The notes beneath the pieces are model-generated. The model had not been told where the DNA came from. It searched no databases and saw only the letters and a program-made list of their open reading frames with translations. 64,000 bases of DNA, taken from contig NZ_FNGS01000001.1 in assembly GCF_900103285.1 (NCBI RefSeq), forward strand, positions 737,515-801,514, given 5' to 3'. The translations under genes and the position numbers were made by a program. Positions 7,626 to 15,929 of this stretch are shown piece by piece (position 1 is the first letter of the stretch; every line of letters begins with the position of its first letter). Source of the stretch: Siphonobacter aquaeclarae (GTDB lineage Bacteria; Bacteroidota; Bacteroidia; Cytophagales; Spirosomataceae).

Positions 7626-8516
7626 ATGACTCCTGTATTAAAAGGCCTGATTGCCTATCCGATTACCCCGTTCGACCGGTACGAACGGGTCGACATACCC
7701 CTGTTTCGCTCGCTGGTGGAGCGGCTGGTAGTATCCGGTTCGCACGGAATCGCGCCGCTGGGTAGTACGGGCGTACTTCCCTACCTGACAGACGAGGAAA
7801 AGGAAGCGGTACTCGAAGCTACGCTGCAGCAGGTAAACGGCCGTTTGCCTGTCCTCGCCGGCGTCTCCAACCTGACAACGGAACGAACGGTTTACCACGC
7901 CCGCTTTGCCGAAAACGCCGGCGCTGCTGCCGTGATGATTCTGCCGATGAGCTACTGGAAGCTGACGGACGACGAGATTTTCCGGCACTACGAAACCGTG
8001 GCCCGCGCCATCTCGATTCCGATTATGGCGTATAACAACCCGGCGACCGGCGGGCTTGATATGTCGCCGGCATTGCTTCGGAGGCTACTCGAGATCGACA
8101 ACGTCACGATGATCAAGGAAAGTACCGGCGATATCCAGCGCATGCAGCAGTTGCGACGGGTACTCGGGGAAGAAGTTGCCTTTTTCAACGGCTCGAATCC
8201 GCTGGCCCTTGCGGCTTTTGCCGCCGGAGCCGCAGGCTGGTGCACCGCCGCACTGAACCTGATCCCGGAACTGAACAGTCTGCTGTATCAGGCCGTACTG
8301 GCCAACGATGCGGAAGCAGCCCGGGAAGTATTTTACCGCCAATATCCTATCCTGGAGTTCATCGTCAGAAAGGGCCTGCCGCGCGCTATACAGGCGGGGC
8401 TGAAATGGCAGGGTATCGAAGGAGGATACCTCCGCAGCCCACTGACACCGCTGACGGGTACAGAGGTTCAGGAGCTGGATCAGTTGCTTTCGGCAGAAAA
8501 CGTATCGCTGGGATAG
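7626..8516 (+). CDS. DapA-family aldolase/lyase
   Basis: A 296-residue TIM-barrel protein of the dihydrodipicolinate synthase/N-acetylneuraminate lyase family. The Schiff-base Lys164 lies in MIKESTGD and the proton-relay Tyr136 in AYNNP; the substrate-carboxylate loop reads GSTGV. Class I aldolases of this family make or break a bond next to a pyruvate unit. It is unlikely to be the biosynthetic DapA because of its company: a cupin in the same operon and a MocR regulator. A second, distinct paralogue at 14014 belongs to the hydroxyproline cluster. Transcription should end at the hairpin at 8521-8553. Confidence 0.88.
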   Translation: MTPVLKGLIAYPITPFDRYERVDIPLFRSLVERLVVSGSHGIAPLGSTGVLPYLTDEEKEAVLEATLQQVNGRLPVLAGVSNLTTERTVYHARFAENAGAAAVMILPMSYWKLTDDEIFRHYETVARAISIPIMAYNNPATGGLDMSPALLRRLLEIDNVTMIKESTGDIQRMQQLRRVLGEEVAFFNGSNPLALAAFAAGAAGWCTAALNLIPELNSLLYQAVLANDAEAAREVFYRQYPILEFIVRKGLPRAIQAGLKWQGIEGGYLRSPLTPLTGTEVQELDQLLSAENVSLG

Positions 8517-8520
8517 CTCT

Positions 8521-8553
8521 TTCCCCGGAGCGGGACCGGCTCCGGGGAATTTT
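8521..8553 (+). terminator. Intrinsic terminator after the cupin-DapA operon
   Basis: Perfect 11-bp stem ttccccggagc/gctccggggaa with a 7-base loop, followed by four Ts, 5 bp after the aldolase stop codon. Confidence 0.75.
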
Positions 8554-8627
8554 ACACATGCATAACAGGCAGGATTTGCCGGTCAGGGTTGCTACGTTTA
8601 CCTTGCTGTTCCGATCCACGTACGCCT

Positions 8628-9071
8628 ATGCCCAACCTTCTTCGTCGACCTACCCTCTTTTGCTGGGGACTAGCCATCGTATGCGGCCTCCTGGCACTGC
8701 TGCTCCACGACCGTACTCCTGATATTCAGCTCTATGATACCTATCTGGTGCTGAACGAGATCTTTCTGCTGCAGGTATGCCTGCTGTTTTGCCTGGTCGG
8801 TGTCCTGGTGTACTCGCTGCTGCTCCGTTTCGGCTACCGGCCGGAGCCGATCCTGACATCGCTTCACCTGGCGCTGACGGCGATAGGGTGTATCTATCTC
8901 CTGACTTTTCCAGAACCCGAGCGGCCAAAATTCTCGACTATGGAGCTGACAAACCAGATAGCATATCATTCGCTTTGGTTTTTCCTGTTGGCCCTTGCAC
9001 CTGTCGCCGGATTCTTGCTATTGCTGGTCAACGGTCTTATTTGCCTTCTTTTCCGACGGAAAGAGAATTGA
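8628..9071 (+). CDS. Small four-helix membrane protein, first of a tandem pair
   Basis: A 147-residue protein with four likely membrane helices (about residues 10-27, 42-65, 73-92 and 112-137). After helix 1 comes the motif DIQLYDTYLVL, resembling the DIQxHDTYxV sequence of haem-copper oxidase subunit I, but no haem or copper histidines follow, so an oxidase role is not supported. I chose the ATG at 8628; a TTG at 8589 gives a polar leader. The next gene has the same four-helix layout, which suggests duplication. I do not recognise a characterised family. Location: inner membrane. Confidence 0.65.
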   Translation: MPNLLRRPTLFCWGLAIVCGLLALLLHDRTPDIQLYDTYLVLNEIFLLQVCLLFCLVGVLVYSLLLRFGYRPEPILTSLHLALTAIGCIYLLTFPEPERPKFSTMELTNQIAYHSLWFFLLALAPVAGFLLLLVNGLICLLFRRKEN

Positions 9072-9132
9072 TCGGACCTCCGGCATCGTCTTTCTTTGAA
9101 AATTCCGGCCCTACGCTTGCCGGGAGCAGCCG

Positions 9133-9561
9133 GTGAACGTAGCTTGCACCTTCCATCTTTTGCGTAAACGCTCCGTGTTTCATCGTCCCGAATACCCTTC
9201 CGCTATCCTCGCGGCACTTTGTTTTGTGCTGGCGTTTGTTGTGCCGCATCATGTACTCAGCTTTGAGGTAGAAAGTACTTATTTCGCTTTATCCCGTCGC
9301 ACGTCGCTTGAACTCGCGGCAATACTTTTTCTGATGGGAGCAGTCGCCTATAAGCTCATCCAGTTTCTGGGCAGCGAGCCGAAGCTGATGCTTACGCTTG
9401 TACATTTCGTTCTGACACTGGCCGGTACCATCGCCCTGCTGACGCTCCATTCCCTCAACTGGTTCGGGATAACCGAGTATATTCTGTGGATTGCGGGCGT
9501 TTTTGCGGCTGGCCTTCTTGTGCTGATTGTGAACCTCGGCCTGTCGCTGGTTTCGAAGTGA
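9133..9561 (+). CDS. Small four-helix membrane protein, second of a tandem pair
   Basis: A 142-residue protein with four predicted membrane helices, matching its upstream neighbour in spacing: helix 1, a short outer loop (SFEVESTYFALS, aligning with the DTYLVL motif of the first copy), helix 2, a basic or polar turn before LTLVHFVLTLAGTIALLTL, and a final helix. The only available start is a GTG at 9133, 61 bp after the first gene, so the start is uncertain. The pair is likely cotranscribed. No catalytic residues are evident. It may form a complex with the first copy; that is inference. Confidence 0.6.
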   Translation: MNVACTFHLLRKRSVFHRPEYPSAILAALCFVLAFVVPHHVLSFEVESTYFALSRRTSLELAAILFLMGAVAYKLIQFLGSEPKLMLTLVHFVLTLAGTIALLTLHSLNWFGITEYILWIAGVFAAGLLVLIVNLGLSLVSK

Positions 9562-9607
9562 TTTTTCGGAGGAAAAACCGTTTCTTCACGGAAAAACCTC
9601 TGAATCA

Positions 9608-10207
9608 ATGCGTAACTATATTGCCCTGCTGCTTCTTGCGCTGCCTCCGCTGGTCCTGTTCGACGGCAAGTCCTTCTCCGGCTGGGAAGGAGATACTGCG
9701 CATACCTGGCGGATTGAAGAGCAGTCCATCACCGGCGGGTCGCTGACCGAAACCGTTCCGCACAATTACTTTCTGGCTACTGACAAGACGTTCGGTAATT
9801 TCATACTCCGCCTCCGCTTCAAGCTGAAAGGTACGGGGTTTGTCAACGCCGGTATTCAGTTCCGCAGCCAGCGTACCGTAAAGCCGGACTACGAAATGAC
9901 CGGCTACCAGGCCGATCTCGGCAAAGGCTATTGGGGTAGCTTATATGACGAATCCCGCCGGAACAAGACCCTCGCCGCCCCGGATACTGCGCTGATCAGC
10001 CGTATACTTCATCCGGACGACTGGAACGACTATGAAATCCGCTGCGAAGGCCCCCGCATCCGGATTCGCCTCAACGGACATGAGACTGTCGATTACACCG
10101 AAACCGATCCGTCCATTCCCCGAAACGGTCGCATTGCCCTGCAAATTCACGGCGGCGGTAAAGCGCAGGTTTGGTATAAGGATCTGGTCCTGGAACCGTT
10201 GCCCTGA
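9608..10207 (+). CDS. DUF1080 (3-keto-disaccharide hydrolase-like) protein
   Basis: A 199-residue secreted protein with a short signal peptide (MRNYIALLLLALPPL). It has the concanavalin-like DUF1080 pattern: LFDGKSFSGWEG near the start, WRIEEQSITGG, NFILRLRFKLKGTGFVNAGIQFRS, YEMTGYQADLG, WNDYEIRCEGPRIRIRLNG and GRIALQIHGGG. Family members bind or hydrolyse 3-keto-sugars and are abundant in Bacteroidota and Planctomycetes. No glucose-methanol-choline or Gfo/Idh partner is adjacent, so its substrate is open. It is followed by the operators of the G3E GTPase and has no obvious terminator between. Confidence 0.88.
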   Translation: MRNYIALLLLALPPLVLFDGKSFSGWEGDTAHTWRIEEQSITGGSLTETVPHNYFLATDKTFGNFILRLRFKLKGTGFVNAGIQFRSQRTVKPDYEMTGYQADLGKGYWGSLYDESRRNKTLAAPDTALISRILHPDDWNDYEIRCEGPRIRIRLNGHETVDYTETDPSIPRNGRIALQIHGGGKAQVWYKDLVLEPLP

Positions 10208-10225
10208 ATTTTCCAGACGGCATTT

Positions 10226-10242
10226 ATGCAACTACGTTGCAT
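10226..10242. promoter_or_regulatory. Palindrome 1 upstream of the G3E GTPase
   Basis: Perfect 7-bp arms atgcaac and gttgcat around a 3-base spacer. It shares the core GCAAC-N3-GTTGC with the larger palindrome two bases downstream and with the site at 22605, so the three look like binding sites of one regulator. Confidence 0.7.
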
Positions 10243-10244
10243 TT

Positions 10245-10279
10245 GTTGTTTATTTGCAACAATGTTGCAAATAAACAAC
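10245..10279. promoter_or_regulatory. Palindrome 2 upstream of the G3E GTPase (35 bp)
   Basis: Perfect 16-bp arms gttgtttatttgcaac and gttgcaaataaacaac around aat. It ends 8 bases before the ATG at 10288. Two adjacent dyads of the same core suggest cooperative repression. COG0523 metallochaperones are often under the zinc repressor Zur, so a Zur-type Fur-family protein is the leading candidate; the regulator itself is not in this window. Confidence 0.75.
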
Positions 10280-10287
10280 GCGGTACG

Positions 10288-11487
10288 ATGGAAAAATTAC
10301 CTGTGACGGTCCTCAGCGGCTTTCTCGGCGCCGGGAAAACGAGCGTCCTCAACCATATCCTGCACCACAAGCACGGGCTGCGGGTAGCAGTGATTGTCAA
10401 TGACATGAGCGAAGTAAACGTCGATGCCCGGCTGGTGCGTGACGAAAACACGTTATCGCGGACAGAGGAAAAGCTCGTCGAAATGTCCAACGGCTGCATT
10501 TGCTGCACCCTGCGGGAAGACCTGATGCTGGAAGTGGAAAAGTTGGCGCGGGAAAACCGTTTTGATTACCTGTTGATTGAATCGACCGGCATTTCCGAAC
10601 CGCTGCCGGTGGCGCAAACGTTCAGTTATCTGGACGAAGCCGCGGGGATCGACCTGTCGCGGTTCAGTCGCCTGGATACGCTGGTGACGGTTGTGGATTG
10701 CTTTAACTTTCCGAAGGACTTTGGCTCTGCCGATACTGTTCGCTCCCGTCGCCTCAACAGCGACGATCCGGCTGATACCCGGGCGATTGTCAACCTCCTG
10801 ACGGATCAGATTGAGTTTGCCAATGTCATTCTTCTGAACAAAGCCGACCTGGTTTCCCCGTTTCAGCTGGGTGAAACAAAAGCCATTCTTCAGCAGCTTA
10901 ACCCCCGTGCGCGCATCCTTGAAACGTCGTTCGGAGCCATCAACCCGACAGAGTTGCTGAATACGCATCTTTTTGATCACGAGGAAGCGGCCGGTACCGA
11001 AGCCTGGCAACAGGAACTCACCCGCGGCCACCATACGCCGGAGACGGAAGAGTACGGTATCCGGTCGTTTGTTTTCCGGGATGCCCGCCCGTTCCATCCC
11101 GGGCGGTTCTGGTCGTACCTGTCCGACCATTGGCCCGCCGGTGTCATCCGTTCCAAAGGTCTGTTCTGGCTCGCTTCCCGTCCGGAGCAGGCGCTCAACT
11201 GGGGGCAGGCCGGCGGTTCGCTGCGGGCGGAGCCGGCCGGAACCTGGTGGGCGGCTATTCCGGATACCGAACGGGCGCTTCACCCGGCTTACCGGGAAAA
11301 CCGGGAGCTGATCCGGAGTCGCTGGGACGCACGTTTCGGAGACCGCCTCAACGAATTAGTCATCATCGGGCAGGATCTCGACGAGCCCCGAATCCGGAAA
11401 GAGCTGGAAACCTGTTTGTGCACTGCCGCTGAAATCCGGCAGATGGAAAACGGCGTACGATTCCGGGATCCTTTTCCCACTTTTTGA
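10288..11487 (+). CDS. G3E GTPase, COG0523 metallochaperone (CobW family)
   Basis: A 399-residue cytoplasmic protein. The Walker A loop is GFLGAGKTS (residues 11-19), the metal-binding motif GCICC has Cys70, Cys72 and Cys73, Walker B lies in LLIESTGISEP, and NKAD is the guanine-specificity motif. A CobW C-terminal domain occupies roughly residues 255-395. COG0523 proteins use GTP to load metal, mainly zinc, into client enzymes under metal shortage. The start at 10288 fits the Walker A spacing; a TTG at 10237 would begin inside the operator. The two palindromes directly upstream support metal-responsive control. No gene for a zinc-free paralogue is adjacent. Confidence 0.92.
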   Translation: MEKLPVTVLSGFLGAGKTSVLNHILHHKHGLRVAVIVNDMSEVNVDARLVRDENTLSRTEEKLVEMSNGCICCTLREDLMLEVEKLARENRFDYLLIESTGISEPLPVAQTFSYLDEAAGIDLSRFSRLDTLVTVVDCFNFPKDFGSADTVRSRRLNSDDPADTRAIVNLLTDQIEFANVILLNKADLVSPFQLGETKAILQQLNPRARILETSFGAINPTELLNTHLFDHEEAAGTEAWQQELTRGHHTPETEEYGIRSFVFRDARPFHPGRFWSYLSDHWPAGVIRSKGLFWLASRPEQALNWGQAGGSLRAEPAGTWWAAIPDTERALHPAYRENRELIRSRWDARFGDRLNELVIIGQDLDEPRIRKELETCLCTAAEIRQMENGVRFRDPFPTF

Positions 11488-11551
11488 GCCGACCTTAGTC
11501 TCTTTTTCGCCTTATCGGGTATTTCCTCCGGAATCACTTCTACAGTTTGCA

Positions 11552-12931
11552 ATGAAACGCAGAGACTTTTTCCGCCAGGGTACGCTGGCAACGATCGCAA
11601 CGGCGGTTCCCGCCTCGGTTCAGGCCGGAACGAAACAAGCCCGGAACATCATTTTCCTCGTCAGCGACGGCATGAGCACCGGCACCCTCAACATGGCTGA
11701 TCTCTACCGCCAGCGGAGGGAAGGCCACGGTACCCACTGGCTCGGCCTTTACCGGGAAAACAAAGCGAGGCGCGCCCTGATGGATACTGCCTCAGCCTCG
11801 TCGCTGGTGACCGACTCGGCAGCCGCCAGCTCGTCCTGGGGCGGAGGAGTCCGGGTGCCAAACGGCTCGCTCAATGTCGGAGCCAACGGCGAAGTCTACC
11901 GGCCTATTCTCCAGAAATTCAAAGCCGCCGGCAAGTCTGTCGGCTGCGTGACGACCGTACCCATTACCCATGCGACGCCGGCCGGGTTCTGCGTCAACAG
12001 CAAGAGCCGCGGCAGCATGGAAGACATCGCCGACCAGTATCTCACATTACGTTTTGACGTGATGATGGGCGGGGGAACGGACGTTTTCAGCAAGGAAACC
12101 CGGAAAGACAAACGGGACCTGTTTCAAGCCTTCCGGGACAAGGATTTCTCGGTCGCGGTAAACCGGGATGAAATGCTGAAGCTATCGTTCGACAAGCCTA
12201 TTCTCGGCGTCTTCCATCCCGATGGTCTGCCTTATATGCTGGACCGGGAGCAGGATGAAAACCTGAAAAAGACCATTCCGACACTCGCCGAAATGACCAA
12301 AACAGCCCTGGCCCGCCTCAGCCGGAATCCGAAAGGGTTTGTGCTTCAGGTAGAAGGCGGGAAAGTTGACTGGTCGGCGCACGCCAACGACATCGGCGGC
12401 CTGCTCAACGAGCAGCTTGCCTTCGACGACGCGCTGAAAGTAGCCCTGGATTTTGCGGAGAAAGACGGAAATACCCTCGTCATCATCACGACCGATCACG
12501 GCAACAGCAACCCGGGCCTTTGCGGCGGAGGCAATATCAACGTCAACTTTGATCGCATTCAGAAATTCCGGCATACGAACGACTGGATTCTGAATAAAAT
12601 CACGCGGGAAGACACGCCGGCCCGGATTACGGAGCTATTCGAAGCCGAACAGGGTATCGTCCTGAAACCCGACGAAGCGAAAGCTATTCTCGAAAACTAT
12701 ACGCACCTCGACGAATCCGGCGTATACAACGCCCGTAAATTGCCTTTCCAGAAGCTGGCAGCGATGCAGGTCGCGCATACGTCCGTCGGCTGGGCCGGCA
12801 AGGATCACTCGGCCGATTTTGTAGAGTTGGCGATGGTCGGCCCCGGCAGCGAGCTACTCCCGCCTTTCGTCAAGAATACTGATCTGCATACGTTTATGCT
12901 GCGGGCAACGGGGGTGAAGAATGAGGGGTAG
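11552..12931 (+). CDS. PhoA-type alkaline phosphatase, Tat-exported
   Basis: A 459-residue phosphatase. The N-terminus has a twin-arginine-like signal, KRRDFFRQGTLATIATAVPAS. The active site is LVTDSAAASSS with Ser89 as nucleophile. Metal ligands are visible as VSDG (Asp39), VEGGKVDWSAHAND and TTDHGN, and a late KDHSADF carries a His for zinc. It hydrolyses phosphomonoesters in the periplasm or at the surface. Zinc dependence of the family is notable because the gene just upstream is a metallochaperone under a metal-type operator; the 64-bp gap has no terminator, so cotranscription is possible. Confidence 0.92.
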   Translation: MKRRDFFRQGTLATIATAVPASVQAGTKQARNIIFLVSDGMSTGTLNMADLYRQRREGHGTHWLGLYRENKARRALMDTASASSLVTDSAAASSSWGGGVRVPNGSLNVGANGEVYRPILQKFKAAGKSVGCVTTVPITHATPAGFCVNSKSRGSMEDIADQYLTLRFDVMMGGGTDVFSKETRKDKRDLFQAFRDKDFSVAVNRDEMLKLSFDKPILGVFHPDGLPYMLDREQDENLKKTIPTLAEMTKTALARLSRNPKGFVLQVEGGKVDWSAHANDIGGLLNEQLAFDDALKVALDFAEKDGNTLVIITTDHGNSNPGLCGGGNINVNFDRIQKFRHTNDWILNKITREDTPARITELFEAEQGIVLKPDEAKAILENYTHLDESGVYNARKLPFQKLAAMQVAHTSVGWAGKDHSADFVELAMVGPGSELLPPFVKNTDLHTFMLRATGVKNEG

Positions 12932-12933
12932 GA

Positions 12934-13018
12934 ATAGGCAATAAGCTGTAAGCGATAGGCTGTAGGCGGCAAGCTCGCATATCCGGGTTTACCGCTTATT
13001 GCCTATAGCTTATCGCTA
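12934..13018. repeat. Imperfect short-repeat hairpin between convergent genes
   Basis: Arms ataggcaataagc (12934-12946) and gcttattgcctat (12994-13006) are exact complements over 13 bp. Around and inside them the motif aagc(t/g)(g/a)ta recurs several times with small changes, as in aagctgtaagcgatagg. It lies between the phosphatase and the AraC gene and may act as a bidirectional terminator, but lacks a T-tract. It resembles short intergenic repeat families scattered in Bacteroidota genomes. Confidence 0.6.
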
Positions 13019-13028
13019 AAAGCACGCC

Positions 13029-13883
13029 TCACATCCGATACGTCTTGATATACTCCGTCGGGGACATACCCGAAATTTCCCGGAACTGGCGGTTGAAATT
13101 GGACAGATTGGTGTATCCGCACTGGAACGCGATCTGGCTGATACTGTCGTCCGATTCACGCAGCGCCCGGCAGGCATGCTCGATCCGAACTTCATTCAGC
13201 AGGTGTGAAAACGTCTTGCGCGTATGCTGGCGGAAGAACCGGCAAAATGCTCCCGGCGTGAGGTTCGCGACGTTCGATACATCTTCCAATGAAATCGGAG
13301 ACGCGTAGTGCTGAAAAATAAAGGAGAAAATCTTCTCCAGCCGCTGGTGGTCGCCGGGTCGGGCGGGGCGTTCGTAAGACGTACGGGACAGCAGCTCCCG
13401 GTCCGGGCTATGCGACAACACATCCAATACTTCCAGCAGAAAAATCAACTGAAGAAACGGCCGCTGCGCCGGCAGTTCGCGGAACCTTGCCACGAGCGCG
13501 TCATCCGCTCCGACGCGGAGGCGCACGCCCTGTCGGGCCTCCGACAGCAACTGCGCCAGATGACCGGTTTCCGGCAGGCTTAGAATACCTTTCTCCATCG
13601 GTTCCGTCCGGAACATGAACGACGTGGACACGGCCCGGCTTCCCGGTTCCGGCGGCGCGCTGCGCAATACGTGCGGCAGGTTGCTGCCGAGCAGCAGCAG
13701 GTCTAAAGGCTGAAAACGGTCGATGCGGTCGCCCACCACGAGCGTCCCCTCCCCTTCGCCAATCAGGGTAAGTTGCAGCTCGGGGTGGAAATGCAGTTTT
13801 TCGTAAAAGACGGGGCCGTCGTCGACCTGCACCTGAAACGAGCGGTGGTCGATCCCCGGAACGCGGAATAAAAGCGGTTTCAT
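13029..13883 (-). CDS. AraC-family regulator, probable activator of the hydroxyproline operon
   Basis: A 284-residue regulator. An N-terminal cupin sensor (about residues 15-95; FHPELQLTLIGEGEGTLVVGDR is the beta-barrel core) is followed by a C-terminal AraC double HTH (about 180-282), with ISLEDVSNVANLTPGAFCRFF and the second helix pair ISQIAFQCGYTNLSNFNRQFR ending MSPTEYI. It is transcribed away from the DapA-type deaminase across a 130-bp gap, the classical position of a local catabolic activator. The likely inducer is hydroxyproline or an intermediate; that is inference from context only. Confidence 0.88.
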   Translation of the reverse strand: MKPLLFRVPGIDHRSFQVQVDDGPVFYEKLHFHPELQLTLIGEGEGTLVVGDRIDRFQPLDLLLLGSNLPHVLRSAPPEPGSRAVSTSFMFRTEPMEKGILSLPETGHLAQLLSEARQGVRLRVGADDALVARFRELPAQRPFLQLIFLLEVLDVLSHSPDRELLSRTSYERPARPGDHQRLEKIFSFIFQHYASPISLEDVSNVANLTPGAFCRFFRQHTRKTFSHLLNEVRIEHACRALRESDDSISQIAFQCGYTNLSNFNRQFREISGMSPTEYIKTYRM

Positions 13884-14013
13884 TGGTATAAATTTACTGC
13901 CCTATTTCCTGATTTTTTCGAAAAGTAGTGAAAAAAGTATTAAAGCCGATCATTATTTGGGATGAATCCTAATTTCCTATTACCGAATTTTGATATTCCT
14001 AAATATCCCGAAT

Positions 14014-14925
14014 ATGAACGTTGCCGTCAACTGGCAGGGTGTGTACCCTGCGTTGCTCACCCCGTTTACCGCGGACGATGAGCTGGATCTCGATCTCTTT
14101 GAAAAAAACCTAATCGCCCAGGTCCAGGCTGGCGTAAAGGGTTTCATTATCGGCGGCTCCCTCGGAGAAGCCAGTACGCTGACGCGCCCCGAGAAGGTCG
14201 CTCTGCTGGAACGCGCCTTGAAAGTAGGCGATGGACGTATACCCACCCTCGTCAACATCGCCGAGCAATCCACCCGTGAAGCCATTGCTTGTGCGCAGGA
14301 AGCCGAAGCCAACGGCGCCGACGGCCTGATGCTCCTTCCCCCGATGCGGTATTATGCGGATGCGCGGGAAACAGTAGCCTTTTTCACGGCGGTAGCGCAG
14401 TCGACCAGCCTGCCTATCATGCTGTATAACAATCCGTTTGATTACAAAATCGCGATTACGATTCCGATGCTGGAAGAGCTGTCGGCACTTCCCAATATCC
14501 AGGCAATCAAGGAATCAAGCCGTGACATCACCAATATCATCCGCGTGCGGAACGCATTCGGCGACCGCTTCAAACTTCTCGGCGGCGTAGATACCCTGGC
14601 GCTCGAATCGATCGTACTGGGAGCTGACGGATGGGTCGGCGGCCTGGTCGATGCCTTCCCGGAAGAGACCGTCGTATTGTATGACCTGGCAGTAGCCGGA
14701 AAAATCGAGGAAGCCCGCGCCATCTACTCCTGGTTCATGCCCCTGCTCGAACTCGACATTCACCCCAAACTTGTTCAAAATATCAAACTGGCGGCAACGC
14801 TGACGGGTATCGGATCGGAATACGTCCGCGCACCCCGCCTGCCGCTGATCGGCGACGAACGTGCCCGGGTATTGGGTATCATTGAATCGGCGCTCGCTAC
14901 CCGTCCCGTCCTGACTCCCGCATAA
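14014..14925 (+). CDS. DapA-family protein, probable 1-pyrroline-4-hydroxy-2-carboxylate deaminase
   Basis: A 303-residue class I aldolase-fold protein. Schiff-base Lys166 is in AIKESSRD and Tyr138 in LYNNP. The ATG at 14014 is preferred to a TTG at 13990. In bacterial trans-4-hydroxy-L-proline breakdown a DapA-family enzyme removes water and ammonia from the pyrroline intermediate to give alpha-ketoglutarate semialdehyde. That role is assigned here because the next two genes encode a hydroxyproline-type epimerase and an FAD dehydrogenase. Its stop codon overlaps the epimerase ATG by one base (TAATG), so translation is coupled. Alone, the sequence would only be called a DapA-family lyase. Confidence 0.82.
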   Translation: MNVAVNWQGVYPALLTPFTADDELDLDLFEKNLIAQVQAGVKGFIIGGSLGEASTLTRPEKVALLERALKVGDGRIPTLVNIAEQSTREAIACAQEAEANGADGLMLLPPMRYYADARETVAFFTAVAQSTSLPIMLYNNPFDYKIAITIPMLEELSALPNIQAIKESSRDITNIIRVRNAFGDRFKLLGGVDTLALESIVLGADGWVGGLVDAFPEETVVLYDLAVAGKIEEARAIYSWFMPLLELDIHPKLVQNIKLAATLTGIGSEYVRAPRLPLIGDERARVLGIIESALATRPVLTPA

Positions 14926-15929
14926 TGGCAGCCTACCATTTCTTTTGTATTGATGCGCATACCTGTGGCAATCCCGTGCGGGTTGTCACAGGGGGCAGCA
15001 TCCCCTTTCTGCAAGGGGCGAATATGAGCGAGAAGCGTCAGCATTTTCTCCGGGAATACGACTGGATCCGGAAAGGGCTGATGTTTGAACCCCGGGGCCA
15101 CGACATGATGTCGGGGAGTATTCTCTACCCGCCGTCTGATCCTGCCAATGACGCGGGCGTACTCTTCATCGAGACTTCCGGCTGCCTGCCCATGTGCGGG
15201 CACGGCACGATCGGTACCGTGACGGTCGCCATTGAACAAAACCTCATTACGCCGAAAACGCCCGGTGTGCTGAATCTGGAAGTACCCGCCGGCCTGGTCC
15301 GCGCGGAGTATGTACAGGAAGGCCGGAAGGTGAAATCGGTCAGGATTACGAACGTTAAGTCATACCTGGCAGCGGAAGGCATTGAGGTGGATTGCCCGGA
15401 TCTCGGAAAGCTGACGGTGGACGTCGCCTACGGCGGTAATTTTTACGCCATCGTCGACCCGCAGGCCCATTTCCCCGGGCTGGAACACTACTCCGCCGAC
15501 CAGCTCATCTCCTGGGCGCGGGTACTGCGGCAGCGCCTCAACGAAACGCATACCTTCGTTCACCCTGAAAACGATACCATCCGCGGCCTCAGCCATATTT
15601 TGTGGACGGGGAAACCTCTTGCCGCTACCTCTACTGCCCGGAACGCCGTTTTCTACGGAGACAAAGCGATCGACCGCTCTCCGTGCGGTACCGGTACCTC
15701 CGCGCGTATGGCGCAATGGTATGCCAAAGGCCTCCTGAAACCCGGCGATACCTTCGTCCATGAAAGTATCATCGGATCGATTTTCAACGGACGGATTGAA
15801 GCGGAGACACAACTGGGCGACCGGCCGGCCATTGTACCAAGCATTGAAGGCTGGGCGCTGATTCACGGATACAACCACCTTATTCTCGACGAAGACGATC
15901 CGTATTGCCACGGATTTCAGGTATTATGA
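14925..15929 (+). CDS. 4-hydroxyproline 2-epimerase (proline racemase family)
   Basis: A 334-residue cytoplasmic enzyme of the proline racemase superfamily. Both catalytic cysteines are present: Cys91 in PMCGHGTIG and Cys254 in SPCGTGTSAR. Having both Cys argues for a racemase or epimerase and against the Cys/Thr trans-3-hydroxyproline dehydratases. It should convert trans-4-hydroxy-L-proline to cis-4-hydroxy-D-proline, the substrate of the FAD dehydrogenase encoded next. Overlaps on both sides (TAATG before, ATGA after) place it inside a tight operon. Proline racemase itself is the main alternative; the neighbours favour hydroxyproline. Confidence 0.87.
   Translation: MAAYHFFCIDAHTCGNPVRVVTGGSIPFLQGANMSEKRQHFLREYDWIRKGLMFEPRGHDMMSGSILYPPSDPANDAGVLFIETSGCLPMCGHGTIGTVTVAIEQNLITPKTPGVLNLEVPAGLVRAEYVQEGRKVKSVRITNVKSYLAAEGIEVDCPDLGKLTVDVAYGGNFYAIVDPQAHFPGLEHYSADQLISWARVLRQRLNETHTFVHPENDTIRGLSHILWTGKPLAATSTARNAVFYGDKAIDRSPCGTGTSARMAQWYAKGLLKPGDTFVHESIIGSIFNGRIEAETQLGDRPAIVPSIEGWALIHGYNHLILDEDDPYCHGFQVL

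Noticed and set aside
8660-8760. Terminal oxidase subunit suggested by DIQLYDTYLVL
   Set aside because: The protein is only 147 residues and lacks the six conserved histidines that bind haem and copper.
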